Assembly: GCA_023388315.1 (NCBI GenBank)
Contig: JAEWGM010000017.1
Coordinates: forward strand, 59,991 to 123,990
DNA from: Bacteroidota bacterium
GTDB lineage: Bacteria; Bacteroidota; Bacteroidia; Bacteroidales; Dysgonomonadaceae
Reading direction: 5' to 3'
Length of the DNA stretch: 64,000 nucleotides
Part shown: piece by piece, positions 44,581 through 52,768 of the stretch
Layout: each line of letters opens with the position of its first letter
How positions within the stretch are numbered: position 1 is the stretch's first letter
Notes under the pieces: model-generated
What the model was told of the DNA's origin: nothing
The model's database searches: none
Seen by the model: only the letters and a program-made list of their open reading frames with translations
Position numbers and translations under genes: made by a program

Positions 44581-45306
44581 TCATCGGCGGTTTGCCCGCC
44601 TTTGAGCTCTGCCTTCCTGCAATTCCTTAAATTTCTTTTCACCCAATATTTCTTTGAGCTTCGCATCGTTAGCTTCTTGTCGCGCTTGCGCCCGGCTACG
44701 ACGTTCGCTTCTGGTTTCTGCCGAGTTTTGCAAGTCTTGAGAGCGCGCATTTTTCATTTCCGTGAAATGTTGTTCCAATTGCGCCTTTTGCGAATCGGTG
44801 AGTTGCAGCTGTTCGCTCAATCGCTCGGCTTGTTCCTTTGGCGTTGTAGTGGAACGGTTGGTTATAGCCGCATTTCTGTTTCCGCTTCTTTCGGAACGTT
44901 GTGCTACATCTCCTCTATCTTCTCCACGTGTGTTACGAACGTAATTCCCACGCGTTCTTTGGCTTCTGCTATCGTTCCAAGCAGCATATTTTTCTTCTCC
45001 CAATATTTTTTTCAATTCGGCTTGGTATTCCGATCTTTTTTTCTCAGCTTCGGCACGCGCCGCGGAACGGTTTGCTTCTCTTTTTTCGCGCTGCTCTTTT
45101 ATTGTGACCTCGTTTTGGTTGAAAAAGGCAGTCAATTCGGTTTTTTGCTCATCGGTAAGATGCAATTGTTTGTCCATCGCGGCAACTCTTTCTTCAACAG
45201 TAACCGCATTGCGCCCCAACCTATTGCCACTTCTCTCGGTTCGTTGGGCAAAGAGTCCGAAACTCATAAAAATACCAATGAAAGTGATACCTATAATTTT
45301 TTTCAT
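44581..45306 (-). CDS. Secreted Spy/CpxP-like protein with two LTxxQ repeats (DUF4890-like)
   Basis: A 241-residue protein with a signal peptide (MKKIIGITFIGIFMSFGLFA). The mature part is strongly charged, nearly all helix, and made of two related halves: one with LHLTDEQKTELTAFFNQNE and LKKILGEEKYAAW, the other with LQLTDSQKAQLEQHFTEM and LKEILGEKKFKELQ. The LTxxQ motif and helical hairpin recall Spy and CpxP, ATP-independent periplasmic chaperones and stress sensors, and the Bacteroidota DUF4890 group. It ends in a basic Arg-rich tail. The gene is 18 bases after another member of the same family. Confidence 0.75.
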   Translation of the reverse strand: MKKIIGITFIGIFMSFGLFAQRTERSGNRLGRNAVTVEERVAAMDKQLHLTDEQKTELTAFFNQNEVTIKEQREKREANRSAARAEAEKKRSEYQAELKKILGEEKYAAWNDSRSQRTRGNYVRNTRGEDRGDVAQRSERSGNRNAAITNRSTTTPKEQAERLSEQLQLTDSQKAQLEQHFTEMKNARSQDLQNSAETRSERRSRAQARQEANDAKLKEILGEKKFKELQEGRAQRRANRR

Positions 45307-45324
45307 CTCTCTTTTCCTTTATTT

Positions 45325-45945
45325 TTAGATAACAAGCGTTGTTTTATGATTTACATCTTCATTCATTTCTTTTTTAAAGATATCATCCATTTTCTTTCCC
45401 TGATCTTTTAATATTTCCTCCACTTCGCCTTGCTTGCTTTCTATTGTTTTCATAATTTTTCGCAGGTTTTTTTCCTGATCCAAGTAATATTCACGAAGCG
45501 CTTCACGTTGCCTTGGGTTCAATTCAAAAGAATCGCCCATAAAGTCGATAAAATTATCCACTACTTTATCCTTCTTGACACCGCCGTTTCGTTTTTCAAC
45601 TTCTTTGTATTCTTCAAACTTTTCAGCACCCAAAATGCGCTCCAATTCTCTGTCCTGTTGTGCCAGTTCTCGGTTGCGTTCCACCTCGCGCTTTTCGCGC
45701 TCGCGCTGCGCAAGTTTTCTTTCCTCCTCTTTTTTGGCTTCCATTTTGGAATAATGCTCCAATAACTCTTTTTCTTGCTTTTTGGTAAGTTCCATTTCCT
45801 GCGAAATGGCATCTACTTTGTCTTTGGCTCTTTGTTCAATTCGAGCTTTGGTTTCGTCATCCACGTTTTGCGATTTTCTGTTTTGCGCAAATCCTGTAAA
45901 AACAAGGCAACCGGTTGCTGCAAGAGTAAGTAAAAGTTTTTTCAT
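45325..45945 (-). CDS. Secreted LTxxQ-like coiled-coil protein
   Basis: A 206-residue protein with a signal peptide (MKKLLLTLAATGCLVFTGFA). One motif copy is MELTKKQEKELLEHYSKM followed by a long Glu/Lys/Arg helix and LERILGAEKFEEYKEVEKR, the same order as each half of the neighbouring 241-residue protein. A second helical unit, FELNPRQREALREYYLDQEK, has the pattern with Asn for Thr. It is upstream of that gene in one transcript, so the two were probably built by duplication. A periplasmic chaperone-like or sensor role is an inference from family shape only. Confidence 0.7.
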   Translation of the reverse strand: MKKLLLTLAATGCLVFTGFAQNRKSQNVDDETKARIEQRAKDKVDAISQEMELTKKQEKELLEHYSKMEAKKEEERKLAQREREKREVERNRELAQQDRELERILGAEKFEEYKEVEKRNGGVKKDKVVDNFIDFMGDSFELNPRQREALREYYLDQEKNLRKIMKTIESKQGEVEEILKDQGKKMDDIFKKEMNEDVNHKTTLVI

Positions 45946-45972
45946 ATCACACTTAAATTAATCGTCTTGAAG

Positions 45973-46006
45973 TTTGACAATACCAACGGAAAAAAGTTTA
46001 ATTTTG
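45973..46006 (+). promoter_or_regulatory. Promoter of the SDR gene, TTTG-N22-TAATTTTG
   Basis: TTTG (45973-45976), a 22-base spacer and TAATTTTG (45999-46006), 60 bases before the SDR ATG. Confidence 0.45.
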
Positions 46007-46065
46007 TATTTATTTGAAAGATAAGCACAAATGTTATCTCTTATAATTGTTAAAGCAGCAGAAAG

Positions 46066-46845
46066 ATGAAAAAGACAGCCCTCATTACCGGAGCTTCAAA
46101 AGGAATTGGAAAAGAATTGGCTCGAGTTTTCGCCTCCGAAAATTGCGATGTAGTTTTAGTAGCCCGCTCACAACCGGAGTTAGAGCAATTAGAAAAAGAA
46201 TTGGCCGAAAAATATGGCGTGGACGTTTACGTTATCGTGAAAGATCTCACAAAAGAAAATGCCGCTAACGAAGTGTTTAATGAATTAAAACAGAACGAAA
46301 TAGATGTTGATTATTTGGTGAACAACGCCGGTTTTGGCGATTATGGCGCGTTTGCGGATACGCCGTGGGAACGATACGAAAAAATGATCGCGCTGAATAT
46401 GACTGCGCTCACCCATTTTTGCAGCCTTTATACATCGGATTGGAAAGGGCGAAAAAAGGGAAAAATAATGAATATTTCTTCCACCGCCGCCTTCCAGCCC
46501 GGCCCAATGATGGCTGTTTATTTCGCCACCAAATCATATGTTTTGCTTCTTTCGGAGGCCATTGGCAAAGAGCTGAAAAACACGGACATTACCGTTACCA
46601 CCATTTGTCCCGGCCCCACATCCACGCATTTTGGACAAGAATCGGGAATGAACGCGAGCAAGTTGGTGAAAAACGTAAAAATTCTTGATGCCGCAAAAGT
46701 AGCCCGACAATCATACAACGCCATGATGCGTGGAAAGCCGGTAATTATTTCGGGAAATATGAACAAAATAGCTCCGTTCTTTATCCGATTTATGCCGCGA
46801 ACTTGGGTTACGGCATTGTCTGACAGGGTGATGCGGGAGAAATAG
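46066..46845 (+). CDS. Short-chain dehydrogenase/reductase
   Basis: A 259-residue classical SDR. Cofactor site TALITGASKGIGKELARVFA (TGxxxGxG), the structural motif LVNNAGFG, the catalytic Ser in NISSTAAFQ, and the YxxxK pair in AVYFATKSYVLLLSEA are present. CPGPTSTHFG follows in the usual place. The Gly-motif start and Arg/Ser in VLVARSQPELEQLEKEL favour NADPH. The family (DltE/YqjQ-like ketone reductases) is broad and the substrate cannot be told. It is a single gene. Confidence 0.9.
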   Translation: MKKTALITGASKGIGKELARVFASENCDVVLVARSQPELEQLEKELAEKYGVDVYVIVKDLTKENAANEVFNELKQNEIDVDYLVNNAGFGDYGAFADTPWERYEKMIALNMTALTHFCSLYTSDWKGRKKGKIMNISSTAAFQPGPMMAVYFATKSYVLLLSEAIGKELKNTDITVTTICPGPTSTHFGQESGMNASKLVKNVKILDAAKVARQSYNAMMRGKPVIISGNMNKIAPFFIRFMPRTWVTALSDRVMREK

Positions 46846-46890
46846 AATGCGAAAAACAAGCCGCTCAAAGAAAATCGGAAAAGGATAAGA

Positions 46891-46930
46891 AATATAATTC
46901 GTCTAAATTCAATACAGTTTCTTATATTTG
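46891..46930 (+). promoter_or_regulatory. Dispersed repeat copy 2 joined to the -7 box of the GDPD gene
   Basis: The dispersed CAGTTTCT-type motif (46891-46922) runs directly into TATATTTG (46923-46930), 24 bases before the ATG. The motif thus occupies the -33 position of this promoter. Confidence 0.5.
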
Positions 46931-46953
46931 CAACAAGAAAAAATCAATTTATT

Positions 46954-47736
46954 ATGACTAAGAAAATTATTGTTTTAGGAGTGCTTCTTTTTGGCATATC
47001 AACCACTTTATTGCTGGCACAACCCAAGATAATTGCCCACAGAGGATACTGGAAAACCGAAGGTTCGGCGCAAAACTCCATCGCGGCGCTAATGAAAGCC
47101 GATTCCATTCAAGTTTTTGGATCGGAAGTGGATATTTGGATTTCGGGAGACGGTGTACCGGTTGTAAACCATGATGCGGATGTAACGTTGAACGACGAAA
47201 AATTCGTCATAGAAGAAACCCCTTTTGCTACGCTCAGGCAAGTGAAATTAGCCAACGGTGAATCTTTGCCCACGGTGGAGGAATATCTTATCGCGTTTGA
47301 GCAATGCAAACACATCAAACTCATCATTGAACTTAAACCGCATAAAAACAAAGACAAAGAAAACACGCTGGCGCGGAAAGTGATTGACATGGTGAACCAA
47401 AAAGGGTTGCAAAATAGAGTGGAATATATTTCATTTTCCATCAATTTAGTGCAACAGGTGCGCGTTCTTGCTCCGCAAGCCAAAGTGTATTACCTCACCG
47501 GCGATGTAACGCCTTCATCGCTCGCGGCTATGGGTGCGGCAGGATTCGATTATCATTATAACCTCATCTACAAACATTCGCAATGGGTGCCAGAAGCGCA
47601 AAAATTGGGAATGGAAGTGAACGTGTGGACGGTGAACAAAGCGGAGGACATACAGAAAATGCTGGACGCAAAAGTTGATTACATAACCACCGATGAGCCG
47701 TTACTGGTAAAAGAGTTGATTAAAGAGCGAAAATGA
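46954..47736 (+). CDS. Secreted glycerophosphodiester phosphodiesterase
   Basis: A 260-residue GDPD with a signal peptide (about 1-22). Catalytic features are the first His in KIIAHRGYW, the substrate Asn/Ser in SAQNSIAALMKADS, the metal pair FGSEVDIWISGDGVPVVNHD, IKLIIELKPHK and the C-terminal VNVWTVNKAEDIQKMLD. It hydrolyses glycerophosphodiesters to glycerol-3-phosphate and an alcohol in the periplasm. Its TGA overlaps the ATG of the HD-domain gene (ATGA), and that gene in turn overlaps hemW. Confidence 0.92.
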   Translation: MTKKIIVLGVLLFGISTTLLLAQPKIIAHRGYWKTEGSAQNSIAALMKADSIQVFGSEVDIWISGDGVPVVNHDADVTLNDEKFVIEETPFATLRQVKLANGESLPTVEEYLIAFEQCKHIKLIIELKPHKNKDKENTLARKVIDMVNQKGLQNRVEYISFSINLVQQVRVLAPQAKVYYLTGDVTPSSLAAMGAAGFDYHYNLIYKHSQWVPEAQKLGMEVNVWTVNKAEDIQKMLDAKVDYITTDEPLLVKELIKERK

Positions 47737-48179
47737 CACTACAACAACAACTGAGCACCGCCATAGAAATAGCCACCAAAGCGCACGACGGACAAACCGA
47801 CAAATACGGTATGCCGTACATCGGTCACGTATTACGGGTTTGCTACGCGGGGCACACCATGCAAGAGAAAATTGTTGGCGCGTTGCACGATGTGGTAGAA
47901 GATACCGATTGGACGTTGGATGCTTTGCAAAAAAAGGGTTTCCCTCAAGAGATTATTGATGGGGTTGATGCCATAACCAAACGCGATGGCGAAGCATACG
48001 GTGCTTACCTCGCACGAGTAGAGCAAAACCCTTTGGCTGTGCGGGTTAAACTGAGCGATTTAACAGACAATATGGATATTCGTCGGGCCAAAGAATTGAA
48101 CGATACCACCATTGCCAACCTCAGAAAATACCTGAAAGCCTACAAACAACTCACCGAAAAAACCAGCCGTCCCAAATAA
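47733..48179 (+). CDS. Single-domain HD hydrolase, RelA/SpoT-like (small alarmone hydrolase type)
   Basis: A 148-residue protein consisting of one HD domain. AHDGQTDKYGMPYIGHVLRV, the HD pair in VGALHDVVEDTDW, and RVKLSDLTDNMDIRRAKEL match the metal-binding residues of the hydrolase domain of SpoT and of Mesh1. It lacks the synthetase, TGS and ACT domains. The expected activity is Mn2+-dependent removal of pyrophosphate from (p)ppGpp or, as for Mesh1, NADPH phosphatase action. Translation is coupled to the gene before (ATGA) and after (TAATG). Confidence 0.85.
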   Translation: MTLQQQLSTAIEIATKAHDGQTDKYGMPYIGHVLRVCYAGHTMQEKIVGALHDVVEDTDWTLDALQKKGFPQEIIDGVDAITKRDGEAYGAYLARVEQNPLAVRVKLSDLTDNMDIRRAKELNDTTIANLRKYLKAYKQLTEKTSRPK

Positions 48180-49303
48180 TGGCGGGTATTTATTTGCATA
48201 TTCCTTTTTGCAAAACGCGATGCGTTTATTGTGATTTTTACAAGGGAACCGACGAAAGCAAAATAGACGCGTTTGTGCAAGCGCTTTGCGCCGAGGCCCG
48301 CTTGCGAAAACACGAATTAAAAGACCCGGTAAACACTGTTTATTTTGGAGGCGGCACTCCCAGCCGGCTTTCTCCGCAGCACTTTAACGATATTTTCGCC
48401 ACGCTTTTTGCCGATTACGTTATCTCGGAAGACGCGGAAATAACCATCGAGGCCAACCCCGATGACCTTTTGCCGGATTACATCGGGCAGCTTGCTGAAC
48501 TTCCGTTTAACCGAATCAGCATTGGTATTCAGAGTTTTAACAATGAAGAGTTGAGGTTTTTAAGCCGCCGTCACAACGCCCAACAAGCGATTGAAGCGGT
48601 AAAATCTTGTCAAAATGCCGGATTTCAAAACATTAGCATCGATTTAATGTATGGCCTACCCAAGCAAACCACGGAAATTTGGGAAGAAAACCTGCGACAA
48701 GCCTGCGCGTTAGACATTCAGCACATTTCGGCCTACCATCTTATTTACGAAGAAAAAACCAGGCTTTATTCGCTTTTGAAAAAAGGCTCTGTTCAACCCG
48801 TCTCCGATGAATTGAGCACCCAACTATTTTCAAAACTCATTGACACGCTGGCCGAAAACGATTTTGAGCATTACGAAATATCCAATTTCGCAAAAAACAA
48901 GCTCTATTCAAAGCATAACACCTCATATTGGCAAAACAAAAAATATGTGGGCTTAGGCCCCTCGGCGCATTCATTCGATGGAGAAAACAGGCGCTGGAAC
49001 ATTGCTTCCACAAACAAATATATGGAAGCGGTTCAGTCGGGCAAATTGCTGCAGCAAGCAGAGCATTTAACAGCATCGCAAAAATACAATGAGTTCATTT
49101 TAACCGGATTACGAACCAAATGGGGTGTGAATTTATCGTTGCTTCAAAATACTTTTGGAAATAAATTTCACGATTATTGTCTTCAAAACGCGCAAAAATA
49201 TTTGAAAACAAACCTACTCTCATTGAAAAACAACACACTTACCCTCACCCGCGATGGCATTTTTATTTCGGATGGGATTATGAGTGAATTGATGTGGGTT
49301 TGA
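48179..49303 (+). CDS. hemW: Radical SAM heme chaperone HemW
   Basis: A 374-residue HemW. The cluster motif is CKTRCVYCDF (CxxxCxxC, residues 10-17), followed by VYFGGGTPSRL, EITIEANPDDL, FNRISIGIQSFNNEELRFL and LMYGLPKQTTEIWEENL; the C-terminal HemW domain has HNTSYWQNKKYVGLGPSAHS. It is often mis-named coproporphyrinogen oxidase but lacks the extra Cys of HemN and transfers heme. It overlaps the HD-hydrolase stop by one base, so it is translationally coupled. Confidence 0.94.
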   Translation: MAGIYLHIPFCKTRCVYCDFYKGTDESKIDAFVQALCAEARLRKHELKDPVNTVYFGGGTPSRLSPQHFNDIFATLFADYVISEDAEITIEANPDDLLPDYIGQLAELPFNRISIGIQSFNNEELRFLSRRHNAQQAIEAVKSCQNAGFQNISIDLMYGLPKQTTEIWEENLRQACALDIQHISAYHLIYEEKTRLYSLLKKGSVQPVSDELSTQLFSKLIDTLAENDFEHYEISNFAKNKLYSKHNTSYWQNKKYVGLGPSAHSFDGENRRWNIASTNKYMEAVQSGKLLQQAEHLTASQKYNEFILTGLRTKWGVNLSLLQNTFGNKFHDYCLQNAQKYLKTNLLSLKNNTLTLTRDGIFISDGIMSELMWV

Positions 49304-49357
49304 AATGCGGGGTGCGGGGTGTTAGTGTCTTATCCTTCGATTTTCGGTTTTCGAACA

Positions 49358-49430
49358 GCATCTGACGGCTTCAAGTCCGTCTGATGCATTGGGATTCATT
49401 TTTTTATCTGTCAGACCGGTAATCGGTCAG
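49358..49430. repeat. REP-like hairpins between hemW and the solute-binding gene
   Basis: GCATCTGACGG (49358-49368) and CCGTCTGATGC (49377-49387) pair with one central mismatch. A second hairpin with core GACCG-GTAAT-CGGTC follows (about 49413-49430). A T-run between them could let the first stop transcription from hemW. The sequence is related to the hairpin at 10714-10742. Confidence 0.5.
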
Positions 49431-49463
49431 ACGGTTTCGGATTCTTAAATTAAGTTGAACACC

Positions 49464-50291
49464 TCAATAATACCTTTTATACACTTTCTGATACGCTTCC
49501 GACTGCAAAAACCGCGCAAGCCACGCATTTAAACTATCCAACAAAACCGGCGCGTCTTTCCGTACGGCCCACGATTCCAGTTGGGTGAAACCAATATCGG
49601 TACCCGCGTCAATTTCTGGAAATTTTTCAGTCAATTGTTCCGCGACCCTTTCATCGCACACGGTGAAATCAATATCGCCTCCGGCGACCATCATTACCAG
49701 TTGTTCTTCGCCATAAAGCTCGTCTTCGTGAATAAAAATGGTGTCTCCTATTTCGTGAGAAAGGTTCTGTAGGCGCAGAATAGCGGGGGAATTTTTAGCA
49801 ACGTAGATTGTTTCGTTTGCCAACTCCAGGTGCTGACGAATAGGCTTTTGTCCGTTATTCAACTCGGCTATTCGCTGCACCAGAACCAATTTGTTGAGTG
49901 TAATCGCATCGGTAAAAGAAACAGCATCTCTTAGCTCGGTATTTATCGGAATATTGCGGGTAATAACATCGTATTTGTGCGTTAGCAAACCGTGCAGGTT
50001 ATTGTTCAGGCTGTTCTCTAAGAAAACGTTCACTTTTATGTTCCAATCGTTTTCCAACTTCCGTATCATTTCATACTGAAATCCATCGATGGAGTCGCCC
50101 GACACAAAATAACCAATGGAATTATAATCGGTCACCACATTCAATTCTCCGGACTCAATAATCTGGGCGTAATCGCGCGGAGAAAGGGATAAATGTGCCT
50201 CTCGCTTGTTTTTGTTTTTCAATAAAAACATTGAAACAAGCGCGATAACCAACAAAGTTACATACAGATAAATGCGCTTTTTTATTTCCAC
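49464..50291 (-). CDS. Extracellular solute-binding protein, family 3, membrane-anchored
   Basis: A 275-residue protein with an N-terminal span (about 7-24) and a basic flank. The rest is a two-lobe periplasmic binding fold: LNVVTDYNSIGYFVSGDSID, GFQYEMIRKLENDW, GLLTHKYDVITRNIPIN, DAVSFTDAITLNKLVLVQRI and WAVRKDAPVLLDSLNAWLAR. It resembles the sensor lobe of MltF, but the lytic transglycosylase domain is absent, and no ABC permease is near. It is 12 bases after the Porin_10-type gene on the same strand. The ligand is unknown; a muropeptide or amino acid is possible. Confidence 0.85.
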   Translation of the reverse strand: MEIKKRIYLYVTLLVIALVSMFLLKNKNKREAHLSLSPRDYAQIIESGELNVVTDYNSIGYFVSGDSIDGFQYEMIRKLENDWNIKVNVFLENSLNNNLHGLLTHKYDVITRNIPINTELRDAVSFTDAITLNKLVLVQRIAELNNGQKPIRQHLELANETIYVAKNSPAILRLQNLSHEIGDTIFIHEDELYGEEQLVMMVAGGDIDFTVCDERVAEQLTEKFPEIDAGTDIGFTQLESWAVRKDAPVLLDSLNAWLARFLQSEAYQKVYKRYY

Positions 50292-50303
50292 GAAAGAAAG
50301 AGA

Positions 50304-52364
50304 TTAATTGTGAAGATTAACCGAAACACCCAACTTCAACCCGAAGGGATTTACCGGATAGCCCGGCAACGTGAAATATTCTCTGGGTTTCCAAAATTGC
50401 GAAGCCACGTTGTACAACATCAAGAAAAACCGGGTTTGTTTAAGATGCATGTTGGCATAGACCGTGGCGATGGGATAATTTCCGATTTCTTTTTCGCGTT
50501 GGTTGTAAAACTGCAATAACGCCGGTTCATAACCGGGCGCGAAGTATTTGGTGTGGTAATGCGCGTCCACGCCGAATTGGAATGTCAACTCATTTACAAT
50601 CTTGGTTTTCAAATACATATTGGTGTATAAACTCAACATCGGCACAGGAATAACTTCTTGGTTACTTGATGTTTGATATACTAACTGGTTGTCCCAGTTG
50701 AAAACACCAAAACGAAGGTTCTGATCCACACGCGCCATCAATACTTGCACATTGGCGCTTTCTTGAGCAATGTGTTTATCAGCACCATAATAAATGTAAT
50801 TCTGAATGTTTTCCACGCCCGCGCTCAACGTGGTGTTGGTGAAGGGAATAAACAATTTTCCACCCACGTACACCCGCCGGGTATCACCTAAACTCTGATC
50901 CCACCAGAAATATTTTGAATGAAAATGCTCTTGCAAATAGTTGGATGTGCTATTTTTCACATATGCCATTCCGCTCAAGGTGGTTCGTTTTCCGGCAATG
51001 TCCACGCTGGTTTCCACTTCTCCTTGCATTGTGAAACCACCCAAATCGGCACCCAAAACACCCAGTTCCGCTTGCAAATTAAAACGTAAATATTCACCTT
51101 GCTGCTTATTGAGAACTCCTCCAATATAAACCACGTTTTCCCGATGTTTTATCCTTCCCGGTTCTCCATCCACCACATCTATCATTGAAAAATTCCGCAC
51201 TTCGTGCTGAAGGTAACCCGTTAACCCAAACTTCACCCACGGCTTGAAACCTTCGCGCAGCGACAACGCCACCGTGTTTTTAAAGGATGAAAATGTTGTG
51301 CTGTCGTCCACCGCCGCGTTGTAGTAACGGTTTGCATAAAACTGGTCGATGCGCTGCATTTGAGTACCGTCTATATTGACAAAGGCCGTGTCGTGCGACA
51401 AAAATCGGCGATATTGCTGCGTAAAGTGCGAAGTGAGCGTAATGCTGGCCACGGGAACAAAGCGGCTTCCACCTGTGTGCAGCGAATCGGTGGTTGTTTC
51501 GCGATACCCCAAATTATACCTTCCCGAAACCAAATATTGGTTGTTACGAACCCGATTCCACGTATTGGTAAATTTCACGGGAATATCACGCGGCGTGAAG
51601 CGGCTTTGAACGGAATCAGGCTCGCGGATAAACAAATCGTCCGTGATGCCACCGTTTTCGTAATTGGTAATGCTACCCAAGTTGGCGTAGGCATGCGCTT
51701 CGATGCGGTCGCTCAAATAATTTCCGAAGATGCCGAAGTTATTGTGTTTGGTGGCTTGCGAATTGTAAAAACCCCGCGAGTTAATCAAATCGGCCTCAAT
51801 ACCCACATTCAGGCTTTGTCCGAAGTTTGAGGTTAAACGGCCGGTGAAGCGTTGTTCTTTGTTCTGGTTTCCACCGGCGGTTTGATAGTTCAACAACGAG
51901 TAGGGCACACGCGTGTTGTAAAACAGTTGGTTTTCGGGTTTTCGGAAATAGGGAAAATAGGCATCGTTGAAGATAAACTGTCCCGGTTCGTCTCTTTCAA
52001 AAAATATTTTTGAGATAATGGGCGCGCCCAAGGGTGCCAAATGCCCTACAGCAACCGAATATCCGTCGGGCAACGTGGTTTGCTGATAGTTATATAATAT
52101 GGTATCGGGCTCCGCCATGAATCTTTCACCGGTTCTGGTATCGATATTCCACATTACCATGCGCGAAAGTATTCTAAGCGAATCCGCTTCGGCGCCGTGG
52201 TCATGCAGTAAGTGATCTAAATGCGATTGTTGGCGCGGCAGCAAGTCCAACGAATCGGGGTCGGATGTTATTTGCGATGAATCGGGCAAAATAACGCGTG
52301 CCTGCGGAAACGCCATCGTGGTGCATACACAGAATAGGAGGAATATGAACAATTTCTCTTTCAT
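50304..52364 (-). CDS. Putative outer-membrane porin (Porin_10 type)
   Basis: A 686-residue protein with a signal peptide (MKEKLFIFLLFCVCTTMAFP) and then a 120-residue region before a large beta-barrel. Strand-rich segments such as RFTGRLTSNFGQSLNVGIEA, YGYRETTT-like turns and the ending KPREYFTLPGYPVNPFGLKL with a final short strand fit the Bacteroidota putative porin family (Porin_10). It should form a barrel in the outer membrane. The start at 52364 is chosen since it opens a normal signal peptide; an in-frame ATG lies ten codons upstream. It precedes the solute-binding gene in an apparent two-gene operon. Confidence 0.88.
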   Translation of the reverse strand: MKEKLFIFLLFCVCTTMAFPQARVILPDSSQITSDPDSLDLLPRQQSHLDHLLHDHGAEADSLRILSRMVMWNIDTRTGERFMAEPDTILYNYQQTTLPDGYSVAVGHLAPLGAPIISKIFFERDEPGQFIFNDAYFPYFRKPENQLFYNTRVPYSLLNYQTAGGNQNKEQRFTGRLTSNFGQSLNVGIEADLINSRGFYNSQATKHNNFGIFGNYLSDRIEAHAYANLGSITNYENGGITDDLFIREPDSVQSRFTPRDIPVKFTNTWNRVRNNQYLVSGRYNLGYRETTTDSLHTGGSRFVPVASITLTSHFTQQYRRFLSHDTAFVNIDGTQMQRIDQFYANRYYNAAVDDSTTFSSFKNTVALSLREGFKPWVKFGLTGYLQHEVRNFSMIDVVDGEPGRIKHRENVVYIGGVLNKQQGEYLRFNLQAELGVLGADLGGFTMQGEVETSVDIAGKRTTLSGMAYVKNSTSNYLQEHFHSKYFWWDQSLGDTRRVYVGGKLFIPFTNTTLSAGVENIQNYIYYGADKHIAQESANVQVLMARVDQNLRFGVFNWDNQLVYQTSSNQEVIPVPMLSLYTNMYLKTKIVNELTFQFGVDAHYHTKYFAPGYEPALLQFYNQREKEIGNYPIATVYANMHLKQTRFFLMLYNVASQFWKPREYFTLPGYPVNPFGLKLGVSVNLHN

Positions 52365-52495
52365 CGGGTGCAAACTTACATAAAAATTTGCCACGAGCGG
52401 ATAATTGAACGTGTTTTTGTGTGGTTTTTGAGGATTTTTAGGAAGCGAAAGGGAGTCAAATTATGGAATCAATTCCGGTGATTCACGCGGAAGCA

Positions 52496-52558
52496 GGCAT
52501 TGAGCGTTGAGCTTTGAGCATTGGGCAATGGGCAATGGGCTTTGAGCGGTGGGCAGAT
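52496..52558. repeat. Low-order direct repeat, TTGAGC / TTGGGCAA type
   Basis: A string of short units (GCATTGAGCGTTGAGC, then TTGGGCAATGGGCAATGGGC) in the spacer before aspA, with no reading frame. It belongs with other short-unit repeats in this window at 17366-17400, 58795-58862, 60417-60470 and 61084-61145. Confidence 0.55.
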
Positions 52559-52671
52559 GAGTTACAATAGCGGGGAACATTCTAAAATCGTAAATCTAAA
52601 ATATTTATTCTAACAATCTAACGTCTAATTATCTTTGCGCTAAATTATTCCCCAATCAAATTTTAATTCAT

Positions 52672-52749
52672 TACCTTTGCTACTCGTATCCTAAGAAACT
52701 GTTTGGGATAGATTTAAAAACAATATTCGCAAAATTCAAAACAGTTTCT
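52672..52749 (+). promoter_or_regulatory. aspA upstream region: -7 boxes and an 11-bp inverted repeat (repeat copy 3)
   Basis: TACCTTTG (52672-52679) is a -7 candidate; TATCTTTG at 52630-52637 is another. Downstream of them AGAAACTGTTT (52694-52704) and AAACAGTTTCT (52739-52749) form a perfect 11-bp inverted repeat 34 bases apart, 20 bases before the ATG. The right half is the dispersed 28-bp motif also seen at 36805 and 46895. It would fold in the mRNA leader of aspA. Confidence 0.5.
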
Positions 52750-52768
52750 AAATATCTAAACAACAATT

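Noticed and set aside
46047..46268. Small ORF overlapping the start of the SDR gene
   Set aside because: It is an out-of-frame reading of the SDR gene with a Lys/Arg-rich product and no independent start signal.
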